Assembly: GCF_018141105.1 (NCBI RefSeq)
Contig: NZ_CP054839.1
Location: 4,650,001 to 4,714,000, forward strand
Direction: 5' to 3'
Length of the DNA: 64,000 nt
From: Saccharopolyspora erythraea
GTDB taxonomy: Bacteria > Actinomycetota > Actinomycetes > Mycobacteriales > Pseudonocardiaceae
Each line of letters begins with the position of its first letter. Within the stretch, counting starts at the first letter, position 1. Both the position numbers and the translations under genes were made by a program. Shown here piece after piece: positions 7,603-15,544 of this stretch. The notes below the pieces were generated by a model. The model made no database searches. It was not told the DNA's origin and was given only the letters and a program-made list of their open reading frames with translations.

Positions 7603-9161
7603 GCACCGCCCGCGCGGACAGGTGCGGCGAACCACCGCCGCAGCGCCGCCTGGAGAGCCTCCACCTCACCGCAACCGGGGTGTCGCGACGCCGACGCCCA
7701 CGCCACGTAGCAGTCCGGGCGGAGCAAGAGCCCGGTCACCTCGGAGGTCGGTGCGCTCGCCGTGACGACGTCCACCTGCTCGCACCAGCCGGACAGCGCA
7801 TTGGCAAGCGCGCCGTCCGGTGTCAGGTCGAGCAGCAGCGGACGCGCTGTCCGCGTCAGCTCCGCGATCCGGACGCCGCCGTCCGACGTGCACAGGTCCA
7901 GGTCCGGCGCGAACCGGCCCACCAGCGGATGCGGATCGGCAACTCCCATGTCGTAGCGGACATCCGCACCGGCGGTGAGCTCGGCGAGGCGCTGGACGGT
8001 GCCGCGATCACCGAGCAACTCGCCGAACAGCTCCCGCAGCGCGGTGACGTCGCTGCCCGGCGCGAGCAAGGCCGACTGCGCCTGCGCATACATGCTCATG
8101 CGCCGAGCCGCCAGCCGGCGCTCGACGTCGTAGGTGTCCAGCAGGCCCACCGGGGCGTCGCCGCGAAGCGCGGCGGCGAGCTTCCAGCCGAGGTTGACCG
8201 CATCCTGCATGCCCAGGTTGAGCCCCGGCCCGCCACCGGCCGTGTACACGTGCGCCGCGTCGCCCACCAGAAACGCCCGCCGGTCCCGGAAACGTTCGGC
8301 GATGCGGGTGTTGCCACCGTGCAACCGGCGCAACACATGCGGCCCATCACCCGCCGGCGGCTCGAGGGGCACATCCACCCCGAGCACGCGGCGAACGCTC
8401 TCCCGCATCTCCCCCAGGCTCATCGGCTCGTCGCCGGCCGGCTCGTCCCACTCCTCCGTCGTGATCAACGGCGGCTGTCCCGGCAACGGCGCGTAGGAGA
8501 ACCCGCCGCGCTCGGTGCGCTGCGGCAGGAACGGCAGCACGCGACCGTAACCGGGCACATCCAGGCCGCCCGTCGCCGGATCGACCCACTCCTGCGGAAC
8601 TCCGGCGTGCGCGCTTCGCCGGGTGGTCCGGTCGTAGGTGACTCCAGGAAAATCGATCCCCGCAAGCTTCCGCGTGATGCTGTGGGCCCCGTCGGCCCCG
8701 ACGAGGTAACGACCCTCCAGCTCGTACCGCCCGTCCGGACCCACGACCTCGGCGGTGACCGACTCGTCGTCCTGCGACAGCCCGATCAGCTCGTGGCCTC
8801 TGCGGACGTCCACTCCGAGCTCGGCCGCACGCTCGTCCAGGACCTGCACGATGCGCCGCTGCGGCACCGGCAGGGCGTAGATCGGGCTGTCCTCCAACAG
8901 GCTCAGGTCCATGCCCATCGCGGCGAACATGAAGTAGGCCGAGTTCGGCCGCGGCGGCTCCGGACTCCCGCTGAGCCGTGCGTGCAGACCGCGCCGGTCG
9001 ACCAACCTCACCACCTGCCCCAGCAGGCCGTTGGCCTTCGGCTCCGCACTCGGCTCCGGCAAGGTCTCCAGCACCACCGGCCGGACACCGGCCAGGCTCA
9101 GCTCGCAGGCCAGCATGAGACCGTTCGGGCCCCCTCCGGCGATGACGACATCGGCGATCAT
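7593..9161 (-). CDS. FAD-dependent monooxygenase (class A, PheA/TfdB type)
   Basis: A 522-residue flavoprotein hydroxylase. The GxGxxG dinucleotide fold is at the extreme N-terminus (VIAGGGPNGLMLACELSLAG). The DG motif is YLVGADGAHS at about residue 155, and the second FAD motif is RRAFLVGDAAHVYTAGGGPGLNLGMQDAVNLGWKLA, split here as GDAAH and GGGPGLN, near residue 290. The C-terminal 130 residues look like the thioredoxin-like domain of phenol and polyketide hydroxylases. Such enzymes hydroxylate aromatic rings with NAD(P)H and O2. The start is ATG 9161, with GGAGAGG nine bases upstream. A TetR gene lies 92 bases upstream on the same strand, so the pair may form a self-contained inducible unit. 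The substrate (catabolic aromatic or secondary metabolite) cannot be told. Confidence 0.9.
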   Translation of the reverse strand: MIADVVIAGGGPNGLMLACELSLAGVRPVVLETLPEPSAEPKANGLLGQVVRLVDRRGLHARLSGSPEPPRPNSAYFMFAAMGMDLSLLEDSPIYALPVPQRRIVQVLDERAAELGVDVRRGHELIGLSQDDESVTAEVVGPDGRYELEGRYLVGADGAHSITRKLAGIDFPGVTYDRTTRRSAHAGVPQEWVDPATGGLDVPGYGRVLPFLPQRTERGGFSYAPLPGQPPLITTEEWDEPAGDEPMSLGEMRESVRRVLGVDVPLEPPAGDGPHVLRRLHGGNTRIAERFRDRRAFLVGDAAHVYTAGGGPGLNLGMQDAVNLGWKLAAALRGDAPVGLLDTYDVERRLAARRMSMYAQAQSALLAPGSDVTALRELFGELLGDRGTVQRLAELTAGADVRYDMGVADPHPLVGRFAPDLDLCTSDGGVRIAELTRTARPLLLDLTPDGALANALSGWCEQVDVVTASAPTSEVTGLLLRPDCYVAWASASRHPGCGEVEALQAALRRWFAAPVRAGGAQS

Positions 9162-9253
9162 CGAGATCCTCTCCACGGCGTAGAAGGGCATGACGCGTCG
9201 CGGCCCGATCGCACCGGTCCGGGAAGAACCGTTCGGAAGCGGGCAGGAAGCCC

Positions 9254-9874
9254 TTACGGGACGGCCAGACCGGCTCTGACCCGGGCGAACGCCTCGCGCA
9301 GCAGCGCGGTGACCTGGGAGCCCGGTTCGCACTGAAGCCAGTGCTCGGTCGCCACGGCGGTGGCCGAACCGACCGCCGTGGCGACCAGCTTCGGGTAGAG
9401 GTCCCGTTCGGCATCGGTGCCGGTGCGCTCGGCGACGGCCGCGGCGACCGCGGTCCGCGCGGCGTCGTTGGCCCTGGCCAGCTCGCCCTGCAGGGACGGG
9501 TCGGTGAGCATCAGGCGGATCGCGTCGACCCGCTTGCGCTGCGCGTCGTGGTCGGCCTCCGGTTGCCCGGGCGCGAAGTGGGCGAGCACCACATCGGTGA
9601 TGGCGTCCCACAACGGCTCGTCCGCCGGTCGTCCCCGCAGGCCGTCGGCGATCGCCAGCATCCGGTCGAGGTGCATCCCCGCGATCGCCTCGGCCTTGCT
9701 GGAGAAGTAGTTGCGGAAGGTCCGCACGGAGACGTCGGCCGCCGCGGCGATGTCCTCGATCGTCACGTTGCCGGCCCCGCGCTCGACGCTCAGCCGGATC
9801 GCGGCCGTGCTCAGCGCCAGCCGCGTCTGCCGCTTCTTGCGTTCCCGCAGACCCGCGCGGGGCTCCTCAACCAT
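9254..9874 (-). CDS. TetR/AcrR family regulator
   Basis: A 206-residue repressor. The N-terminal helix-turn-helix is clear: RERKKRQTRLALSTAAIRL, then TIEDIAAAADVSVRTFRNYFSSKAEAI. The rest is the variable ligand-binding domain with several Trp and Leu. ATG 9874 is used; the TTG at 9883 is possible but neither has a good ribosome site. A pair of inverted repeats sits just upstream (9895-9930), and the FAD monooxygenase follows 92 bases downstream on the same strand. Autoregulation and control of the monooxygenase are therefore likely. Confidence 0.88.
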   Translation of the reverse strand: MVEEPRAGLRERKKRQTRLALSTAAIRLSVERGAGNVTIEDIAAAADVSVRTFRNYFSSKAEAIAGMHLDRMLAIADGLRGRPADEPLWDAITDVVLAHFAPGQPEADHDAQRKRVDAIRLMLTDPSLQGELARANDAARTAVAAAVAERTGTDAERDLYPKLVATAVGSATAVATEHWLQCEPGSQVTALLREAFARVRAGLAVP

Positions 9875-9894
9875 GACCGTCAACTTAGCACCAG

Positions 9895-9930
9895 TTGCCT
9901 TAACGGCAAAGATGCCGTTTCGGCATCTTT
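9895..9930. promoter_or_regulatory. two inverted repeats, probable TetR operator
   Basis: TTGCC-N5-GGCAA (9895-9909) overlaps the start of a perfect 10-3-10 palindrome, AAAGATGCCG-TTT-CGGCATCTTT (9908-9930). Both lie 21-56 bases before the TetR start, where an autorepressor would bind. The A/T-rich ends stand out in this high-GC DNA. Confidence 0.6.
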
Positions 9931-10523
9931 ATCGGATGTGCGGGCGCGGCGGAGCACCACGCCCGCACCGGCAGCGCTCAGGCGGTAACGACTTCGAGCA
10001 CCGGGAGCAGCTGCTCCTCCTCATAGGCCAAGTGAGCCTCCAACTCCTCCGCCAGCCGGTCGACCTCGCTCGACGTGCGTGCGCGGTCGGCGTGCTCGTC
10101 GGAAACGACCACCTGCAGCTCCGCGAGCAACGCGGCGATCTTGCGGTGTTCCTGGCCCAGCCGCTCCAGCACCGGTGCCAACTCCTGATGGCGGTCCCCG
10201 ACGAAGGGGAAGATCCCGGCGTCCTCGCCGGCGTGGTGGTTGTGCAGGCCCTGGCAGAGGCTCAGGCAGTTCACCCGGAGCTGCGCGCCGAGCCGCGGGC
10301 CCGCCGACGCGACCTCCTTGCGGATCAGATCGAGTTCCCGGCGGAACGCGTCGTGGACGCGTTTGATCGTCTCCCCCAGCGACCCCGCGAACGGCGGCCC
10401 GCCCGCGACTGGTTCCAGCGCGACCACAGGGATGACGCGCGTGGTCCTGGCCTGGTACTCGCCCCAGCCGGGTTCGAACTCCACCGCGCGGGCGAAGACC
10501 CGGTCCCGCTCCGGACCCTCTAG

Positions 10524-10540
10524 GGCCTGTTTCGAAAGTC
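10524..10540. repeat. IS terminal inverted repeat, left
   Basis: Outer end of the IS, beginning GGCCTGTTTC. It pairs with 11444-11460 with two mismatches and overlaps the transposase stop codon. It is preceded by the target duplication CTAG at 10520-10523. Confidence 0.9.
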
Positions 10541-11072
10541 ATGGCAGCCACTCGTTGATCGCTGCGATGGTGACGGTGGCTTCGTAGCGGACGGCGAGCT
10601 TGTCGTATCTGGTGGCGACGGCTCGGTTCCGTTTGAGACGGTTGATCCCGCACTCGACGGCGTGCCGCTGCTTGTAGATCTCCTCGTCGAATGCGGGTGG
10701 TCGTCCTCCTCGGGAGCCCTTCTTCTTGCGGTGGCGGATCTGGTCCGCCTTGTCCGGGATGGTGCAGCGGATACCGCGTCTGCGCAGGTAGGCGCGGTTG
10801 GCGCGGGACCCGTAGGCCTTGTCGCCGAGCACCCGATCCGGGCGGCAGCGCGGCCGACCGCGATCACGCCGGGGCACTCGGATACGGTCGAGCACCACCT
10901 GAAACTGGGGCGAGTCACCCCGCTGGCCAGCTGTGATCACGATTGACATGGGCTTTTGCCCCTGCTCGACCGCCAGGTGAGTCTTGGTCGTCAATCCTCC
11001 GCGGGAGCGCCCCAGCCCGTGATCGGCTGGTTCGAACTCGACACCGCCCGGGGGCTCCTTCTGGAGATCCCC
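10539..11072 (-). CDS. IS5-family transposase, second frame (orfB)
   Basis: The catalytic C-terminal part, about 178 codons from the likely shift point. It starts [19 protein letters not shown] and carries [16 protein letters not shown], the second catalytic Asp in [16 protein letters not shown], and the Glu of the DDE triad in [23 protein letters not shown]. There is no good independent start at its 5' end, so it is probably made only as a fusion with orfA by a -1 frameshift on the AAAAG run. Its stop codon lies inside the left terminal repeat. Confidence 0.85.
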   Translation of the reverse strand, partial: GDLQKEPPGGVEFEPADHGLGRSRGGLTTKTHLAVEQGQKPMSIVITAGQRGDSPQFQVVLDRIRVPRRDRGRPRCRPDRVLGDKAYGSRANRAYLRRRGIRCTIPDKADQIRHRKKKGSRGGRPPAFDEEIYKQRHAVECGINRLKRNRAVATRYDKLAVRYEATVTIAAINEWLP

Positions 11073-11416
11073 TTTTGACGGGCACCGGCCGCGTGCTGGT
11101 GTGCACGGGCCACGGTGGAGTCCACGCTGACATCCCAGGTGATCAGGCCCGCAGCGTCCGCATCGGTCTGCAGCGCGGTCAGAATCCGCTTCCACGTGCC
11201 ATCCCGCTGCCACCGCCGGAACAGCCCATACACCGTCTCCCATGGGCCGTAGCGCTCCGGCAGATCCCGCCACGGCACCCCAGTCCGGACCCGGTACCGA
11301 ACCCCGTCGATGAGCTGGCGTTTCGTATGCTTCGGCGGACGCCCGGACTTCTTTCCCTTGGGCAGCAAGGGCTCCAGCTTCGCCCACTGGTCATTGGTCA
11401 GATCACCACGCCCCAC
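10991..11416 (-). CDS. IS5-family transposase, first frame (orfA)
   Basis: A 141-residue N-terminal part of the transposase. It begins [19 protein letters not shown], the classic start of IS5/DUF4096-type transposases, followed by [29 protein letters not shown] and an [10 protein letters not shown] block. The first catalytic Asp is in [14 protein letters not shown]. After ARQKG the frame runs into unrelated residues, because the real continuation lies in the -1 frame. A CAAAAGG slippery stretch at 11077-11071 is the probable frameshift point. Alone it would make a short DNA-binding product that may act as an inhibitor. Confidence 0.9.
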   Translation of the reverse strand: MGRGDLTNDQWAKLEPLLPKGKKSGRPPKHTKRQLIDGVRYRVRTGVPWRDLPERYGPWETVYGLFRRWQRDGTWKRILTALQTDADAAGLITWDVSVDSTVARAHQHAAGARQKGISRRSPRAVSSSNQPITGWGAPAED

Positions 11417-11443
11417 AAGACAAGATCATCTCAAACCTTGATC

Positions 11444-11460
11444 GACTTATGAAACAGGCC
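11444..11460. repeat. IS terminal inverted repeat, right
   Basis: Inverted partner of 10524-10540, ending GAAACAGGCC. It is followed by the second copy of the target duplication, CTAG at 11461-11464. Confidence 0.9.
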
Positions 11461-11755
11461 CTAGTACCACCGCCTCCGCCTCGTAGGTGAAGACGCCGTC
11501 CTCGACCGTCACGCGCGGGCTGGCCAGCACGTTGTGGAACCAGTCCGGGTGCTTCGGCGAGCCGCCGGCCGAGGCGATGACGAGGATTCGCCCGTCGAGG
11601 TCGGGCAGGTAGCCGACCGGCGTGGTGTGCGGGGCACCGGTGCGAGCGCCGGTGGTCGTGAGCAGGAGCAACCGGCCACCCTCGAATGGGCCGCCGACCT
11701 GCCCACCTCGGGCCCGGAACTCCTCGATGATCTTCTCGTTGAAATCGTTCGGCAT

Positions 11756-12342
11756 GATTTAAGTTCTCCAGCATTCAACGGCCCGCGAACTGTGCGCGGG
11801 CATGACGGAATACCGCCGGCACGGCGGAGGAAATCACCACGGCGCGATCGGCCGCGGTGCGCAAGAATCGCGAAATCGCACAGGGAAACGGAACGGAATC
11901 CGGGAGCGGATCCGTTCAGGAGGAGGCTTCGCGCGAGAACGGCGGCAACGGCCGCAATGCCAGGATCAGAACCGGCGCGAAGTGCGGAAACGGGAGGGCG
12001 GACCTCTCGGCCGCCGGGCGATCACGCCGCGGCCGGGTGCCTCTCTCGCTCGTGGCCCATGGCCGACCCGGCAGTCACGTGATCGACTCTAGCGCCACGA
12101 ACGCGTCCAGGCAACGTGGTACCGAGAATCTCCAACAAAGCGCCCCGAGCGCAGTTCTTGCCCCGTCCAAAACGAGAGCAACGGCCTCGAACCCTTAAGC
12201 GGATTGTGTCGGTCTCGTGGAGTTTGTGTGTGCTGGCGGACTGCTTGGATGTTGGTAACTTTCAGTCGACACTGAAGTAATAGAGCTTACGAAGTAATTC
12301 GGCCACACGGCCAGAGCACCCCGGTTCGACACTGAGTGCCGA
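11756..12342. other. non-coding stretch with repeated ATTACTTC sites
   Basis: I find no convincing gene in this 587-base gap; the open frames have odd composition and no family pattern. Toward its right end composition falls to a local A+T-rich patch. CACTGAAGTAATAG lies at 12270-12283, and read on the minus strand ATTACTTC occurs twice, 16 bases apart. CACTGAGTGCC at 12330-12340 is a half-copy of the palindrome on the other side of the TetR gene. These may be regulator sites or the end of the TetR transcript. Confidence 0.45.
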
Positions 12343-13080
12343 TTACTTGGACAGGCCGCGCAGGGCGTCCTCGAGCTGCTGCAAAACCACGCCCGGCGAG
12401 GCGCCGGTCCGCACGACGCCGACCACCACGTGCTCGTCTGCGTCGGCGCCGGAGTCCCAAGTGGACGACAGCGCCTCCCGGACCCGGCCGAGGGCTTCGC
12501 GCAACGCCGCGGGCGCGTCGACCGCTCCCCCGCTGCGCAGCCACTCGCGCAGCACGTGGTTGTGCACCGCGACGACGGACGCTGCGATGACAGCGGCCCG
12601 CAGGTCGCCGTCGGCGTCGGCGGCCAGCCGGGACCGCAGGTAGCGGGCGAAGACCCGCTGGTACCGGTCGATGCTGGCGATCTCCTTGTCCCGCAACGCG
12701 GGGACCTGCCGGGTGAGGGCGAAGCGCTTCAGCGAGACCTCGGGCTCGGACAGATACATGTCCAGCACCACCTCGGCGGTGCGGCAGACCACGGCCAGCG
12801 GCGGCTCGTCGGGCCCCGCGGCCTCGAGCAGCTCCACCACCTCGGCCAGCCGCTCGTCGTGGCCGGGGAACACGACGTCCTCCTTCGACCGGAAGTATCG
12901 GAAGAACGTGCGCCGCCCGACACCGGCCGCGTCGGCGATCTGATCCACAGTGGTCGCCTCGAAGCCCTGCGAGGCGAACAGGTCCATCGCGGCCAGCGCG
13001 AGCGCGCTGCGCACCCGGCGCCGCCCGTGGGCGGTCCGTCCCGCCCGCGGCCTGGAAGCCGGAGTCGCTGCCTGGGTCAT
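12343..13080 (-). CDS. TetR family regulator of the adjacent acyl-CoA dehydrogenase
   Basis: A 245-residue regulator. After a basic N-terminal arm (RTAHGRRRVRSALA) comes a TetR helix-turn-helix, FASQGFEATTVDQIADAAGVGRRTFFRYFRSKEDVVF, given here in its two halves QIADAAGVGRR and FRYFRSKEDV. The GRRTFFRYFRSKED wording is typical of regulators of fatty-acid and mycofactocin-linked genes. ATG 13080 is chosen because upstream residues are not TetR-like. It is divergent from an acyl-CoA dehydrogenase gene with a perfect palindrome between them (13112-13124), so it likely senses an acyl-CoA and represses that gene and itself. Confidence 0.88.
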   Translation of the reverse strand: MTQAATPASRPRAGRTAHGRRRVRSALALAAMDLFASQGFEATTVDQIADAAGVGRRTFFRYFRSKEDVVFPGHDERLAEVVELLEAAGPDEPPLAVVCRTAEVVLDMYLSEPEVSLKRFALTRQVPALRDKEIASIDRYQRVFARYLRSRLAADADGDLRAAVIAASVVAVHNHVLREWLRSGGAVDAPAALREALGRVREALSSTWDSGADADEHVVVGVVRTGASPGVVLQQLEDALRGLSK

Positions 13081-13111
13081 GGCCAGGATGCTACAGGGGT
13101 GGATTGCTCGT

Positions 13112-13124
13112 GGCACTCAGTGCC
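13112..13124. promoter_or_regulatory. palindrome GGCACT-C-AGTGCC, probable TetR operator
   Basis: A perfect 6-1-6 inverted repeat in the gap between the divergent TetR and acyl-CoA dehydrogenase genes. It lies 32 bases before the TetR start and about 110 before the dehydrogenase start. A copy of one and a half arms (CACTGAGTGCC) occurs at 12330-12340 at the far end of the TetR gene. Confidence 0.6.
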
Positions 13125-13234
13125 GTTAGGATTCCCGGCGCAGCGTGCGCCCACTCGGACGCCTTCCGGCCCCGACGCGCACCGAGCTGGCGAACATCGA
13201 GACCGGCGGCGACGCCGGAGACGGGAGGCGCGTG

Positions 13235-14392
13235 GTGGATCCGAGCTTCGAGACCTACCGACTGGCCGACGAGCACGAGGCCCTGCGCGAGGCGGTGCGG
13301 GCGCTGGCCGAGAAGGAGATCGCGCCCTTCGCCACCGAGGTCGACGAGCAGGAACGCTACCCGCGCGAGGCGCTCGACGCGCTGGTCAAGTCGGGTTTCG
13401 CCGCCGTGCACGTGCCGGAGGAGTACGGCGGTCAGGGCGCCGACTCGGTGGCGACCTGCATCGTGATCGAGGAGGTCGCGCGGGTGTGCGCGTCCTCGTC
13501 GCTGATCCCGGCGGTGAACAAGCTCGGCACGATGCCGATCATCCTGTCGGGCTCCGAGGAGCTCAAGCACAAGGTGCTGTCCTCAGTCGCCTCCGGCGAG
13601 ACCACCGCCTCCTACGCGCTGTCGGAGCGCGAGGCGGGCTCGGACGCCGGCGCGATGAAGACCCGCGCCCGCCTCGACGGCGACCACTGGGTGCTCAACG
13701 GCACCAAGTGCTGGATCACCAACGGCGGTGTCTCGAAGTGGTACACCGTCATGGCGGTCACCGAGCCGGACAAGGGGGCCAACGGCATCAGCGCGTTCGC
13801 GGTGCACGCCGACGACCCCGGCTTCACCGTGGGCCCCAAGGAGAAGAAGCTCGGCATCAAGGGCTCCCCCACCGTCGAGCTGTACTTCGAGGACTGCACC
13901 ATCCCGGCCGACCGCATCATCGGCGAGCCCGGGACCGGCTTCAAGACCGCGCTGCGCACGCTCGACCACACCCGGCCCACGATCGGCGCGCAGGCCCTGG
14001 GCATCGCCCAGGGCGCGCTCGACGCCGCGCTGGACTACGTCAAGGAGCGCAAGCAGTTCGGCAAGGCGATCTCGGACTTCCAGGGCGTGCAGTTCATGCT
14101 CGCCGACATGGCGATGAAGATCGAGGCGGCCCGGCACATGGTCTACGTCTCGGCCGCCCGCGCCGAGCGCGGTGAGGGCAACCTCGGCTTCATCTCGGCC
14201 GCGGCGAAGTGCTTCGCCTCCGACGTCGCGATGGAGGTCACCACCGACGCGGTGCAGCTGTTCGGCGGTGCGGGCTACACCCGCGACTTCCCGGTCGAGC
14301 GCATGATGCGCGACGCCAAGATCACCCAGATCTACGAGGGCACCAACCAGATCCAGCGGATGGTGATGTCCCGGGCCCTGCTCAAGGGCTGA
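13235..14392 (+). CDS. acyl-CoA dehydrogenase, FadE25-like
   Basis: A 385-residue flavoenzyme that introduces the alpha-beta double bond in acyl-CoA. It resembles short/branched-chain acyl-CoA dehydrogenases and mycobacterial FadE25. FAD and substrate motifs are YALSEREAGSDAGAM and WITNGG in the middle domain; the C-terminal helical domain has RKQFGKAISDFQGVQFMLADM and the catalytic Glu in QIYEGTNQIQR. I prefer GTG 13235, six bases after GGAGG, over the far upstream ATG at 13145; the resulting protein (VDPSFETYRLADEHEALREAV) has the normal N-terminus. It is divergent from, and probably repressed by, the TetR gene. An inverted repeat follows the stop. Confidence 0.93.
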   Translation: MDPSFETYRLADEHEALREAVRALAEKEIAPFATEVDEQERYPREALDALVKSGFAAVHVPEEYGGQGADSVATCIVIEEVARVCASSSLIPAVNKLGTMPIILSGSEELKHKVLSSVASGETTASYALSEREAGSDAGAMKTRARLDGDHWVLNGTKCWITNGGVSKWYTVMAVTEPDKGANGISAFAVHADDPGFTVGPKEKKLGIKGSPTVELYFEDCTIPADRIIGEPGTGFKTALRTLDHTRPTIGAQALGIAQGALDAALDYVKERKQFGKAISDFQGVQFMLADMAMKIEAARHMVYVSAARAERGEGNLGFISAAAKCFASDVAMEVTTDAVQLFGGAGYTRDFPVERMMRDAKITQIYEGTNQIQRMVMSRALLKG

Positions 14393-14402
14393 CCGCGGCG
14401 AC

Positions 14403-14428
14403 GAGGAGGCCCCGGCCGGGGCCTCCTC
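14403..14428 (+). terminator. inverted repeat after the acyl-CoA dehydrogenase gene
   Basis: A 26-base palindrome, GAGGAGGCCCCGG joined to its complement, 11 bases after the stop. It has no T run, as is common for terminators in high-GC actinomycetes. Confidence 0.6.
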
Positions 14429-14502
14429 GCGTTCGAAGTGCTGCTCAACGCACATGCCACCACACTTGTGGTGCTCGCGGTTCACCCACTGGGGAGGCAG
14501 CC

Positions 14503-14940
14503 ATGAACGTCGTTCGCGATCTCTTCGCGTTCCTGGCCCGGCTTGCCATCGGCCTCATCTTCATCGCCCACGGGTCGCAGAAGTTCTTCGTCATGGGCAT
14601 GGACATGGTCGTCCAGGGCTTCGGGCAGGCAGGCATCCCGCTCGCCCCGGTCTCGGCCTGGTTCAACGCCCTGGTCGAACTGGTCGGCGGCATCCTGTTC
14701 ATCCTGGGCCTGTTCCTGCCGGTGGTGGGGGTGTTGCTGGCCATCAACATGCTGGGCGCCCTGGTGCTGGTGCACCTGCCCTACGGCCTGTTCCTGCCGG
14801 AAGGTTTCGAGTACGTGCTGACGCTGCTGGTGACCGTGCTCGCGCTCGGCTTCAACGGCGGCCGCTGGACGCTCGACCAGCTCATCTTCGCCCGCCGGAC
14901 CCGCCAGCCAGCGCGCGAGCCGGCCTCGCCCGAGGTCTAG
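14503..14940 (+). CDS. DoxX family membrane protein
   Basis: A 145-residue membrane protein with four predicted helices: ARLAIGLIFIAHGSQKFF, LVELVGGILFILGLFLPVVGVLLAINMLG (two segments) and YVLTLLVTVLALGFNGGRW. The HGxQKFF and FNGGRWTLDQ signatures identify DoxX. Relatives in mycobacteria form a membrane oxidoreductase complex with SodA and SseA against oxidative stress, but no such partners are adjacent here. ATG 14503 has a strong ribosome site (GGGGAGG, seven bases). The stop codon overlaps the convergent DUF1232 stop (TAG against TAG at 14937-14940). Confidence 0.9.
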   Translation: MNVVRDLFAFLARLAIGLIFIAHGSQKFFVMGMDMVVQGFGQAGIPLAPVSAWFNALVELVGGILFILGLFLPVVGVLLAINMLGALVLVHLPYGLFLPEGFEYVLTLLVTVLALGFNGGRWTLDQLIFARRTRQPAREPASPEV

Positions 14941-15410
14941 CCCGGGCGGCGCTCGACCTGTTCGCGCTGCCTGCCCAGGTAGTTGCCCGACTCGGCGTAG
15001 AGGCTGCTGAGCAGCCACGCCCCCACCCCGATGTCGTCGCCGATGCCGATCAGCGGCAAGAACTCGGGGATGAAGTCGACCGGCGAGACCAGGTACACCG
15101 CCGCGATCAGCCACAGCACCGCCTGGTAGCGGGGCACCGCGGGGTTCCGGCCGCGCCACGCCTCGCCGATCATCGCGGGCACCGCTCGCACCCGCGCCAC
15201 CGGCCCGCCGGCGGCTCCGCCACCGCCTGCCGCCCGCCGCAGCGGCGCGAGCCTGCGGCGCGCGATGGCGACCGCACCGGCGATGACGATGCCGATCCCG
15301 GCGGCGATCAGCCCGGGCGGCAGCAACCACCAGCTCCCGGCCGGGTCGCCGAGGCCCGCCGCGTAGGCCACCAGGCCCGCCACGACGAGCACCACACCGA
15401 AGACAACCAT
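14937..15410 (-). CDS. DUF1232 (YkvA-like) membrane protein
   Basis: A 157-residue protein. Two N-terminal hydrophobic helices (VVFGVVLVVAGLVAYAAG and LLPPGLIAAGIGIVIAG) are followed by a basic segment. The DUF1232 core has the conserved AVYLVSPVDFIPEFLPLIGIGDDIG reading, split as YLVSPVDFIPE and PLIGIGDDIG. The domain occurs in small membrane proteins of unknown function. The start at ATG 15410 has GGAGG five bases upstream. It is convergent with doxX, the stops overlapping. Confidence 0.88.
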   Translation of the reverse strand: MVVFGVVLVVAGLVAYAAGLGDPAGSWWLLPPGLIAAGIGIVIAGAVAIARRRLAPLRRAAGGGGAAGGPVARVRAVPAMIGEAWRGRNPAVPRYQAVLWLIAAVYLVSPVDFIPEFLPLIGIGDDIGVGAWLLSSLYAESGNYLGRQREQVERRPG

Positions 15411-15544
15411 CTCGACCTCCGCGCTCCAGCGTCGTCCCACCGCCACCCTGCCACGCCGGGGCGGTGGCGTGTCCGCCGAAGCGCGCGGCGACCGGTTTCG
15501 TGGCACGGTCAACAAGCGGTGACGACCGATGACGGGGGGCGAGC

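Larger units (their letters stand above)
10524..11460 (-). mobile_element. IS5-family insertion sequence, 937 bp
   Basis: It is bounded by 17-bp terminal inverted repeats (10524-10540 and 11444-11460, 15 of 17 identical, outer end GGCCTGTTTC) and flanked by a 4-base direct duplication CTAG (10520-10523 and 11461-11464). It encodes a transposase in two overlapping frames on the minus strand. Terminal repeat style, CTAG target, size and the two-frame transposase fit the IS5 family, most likely the IS427 group. The near-perfect ends and the intact frames suggest a recent, possibly still active, insertion into the nitroreductase-hemerythrin gene. Confidence 0.92.
9978..11755 (-). pseudogene. F420-type nitroreductase / hemerythrin fusion gene, split by an IS
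   Basis: Two fragments on either side of the insertion element belong to one gene. The 5' part (11755-11465) encodes MPNDFNEKIIEEFRARGG, then LLLLTTTGARTGAPHTTPVGYL and WFHNVLASPRVTVE, the deazaflavin-dependent (Ddn-like) nitroreductase fold. The 3' part (10523-9978) completes that fold (VEFEPGWGEYQARTTRVIPVV) and continues into a hemerythrin HHE domain with the His/Glu ligands visible in HDAFRREL, LHNHHAGEDAGIFP and LEAHLAYEEEQLLP. Removing the IS and one CTAG copy rejoins the frame exactly (VVLEGPERDRV), giving one protein of about 280 residues. The ribosome site GGAGAA precedes the ATG at 11755. The interruption should abolish the intact product. Such proteins are thought to act in redox or nitrosative stress. 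Confidence 0.88.

Noticed and set aside
11802-12198. Plus-strand open frames between the nitroreductase start and the TetR gene
   Set aside because: Arg/Gly/Asn-rich random-looking sequence, overlapping frames of equal length and no ribosome site.
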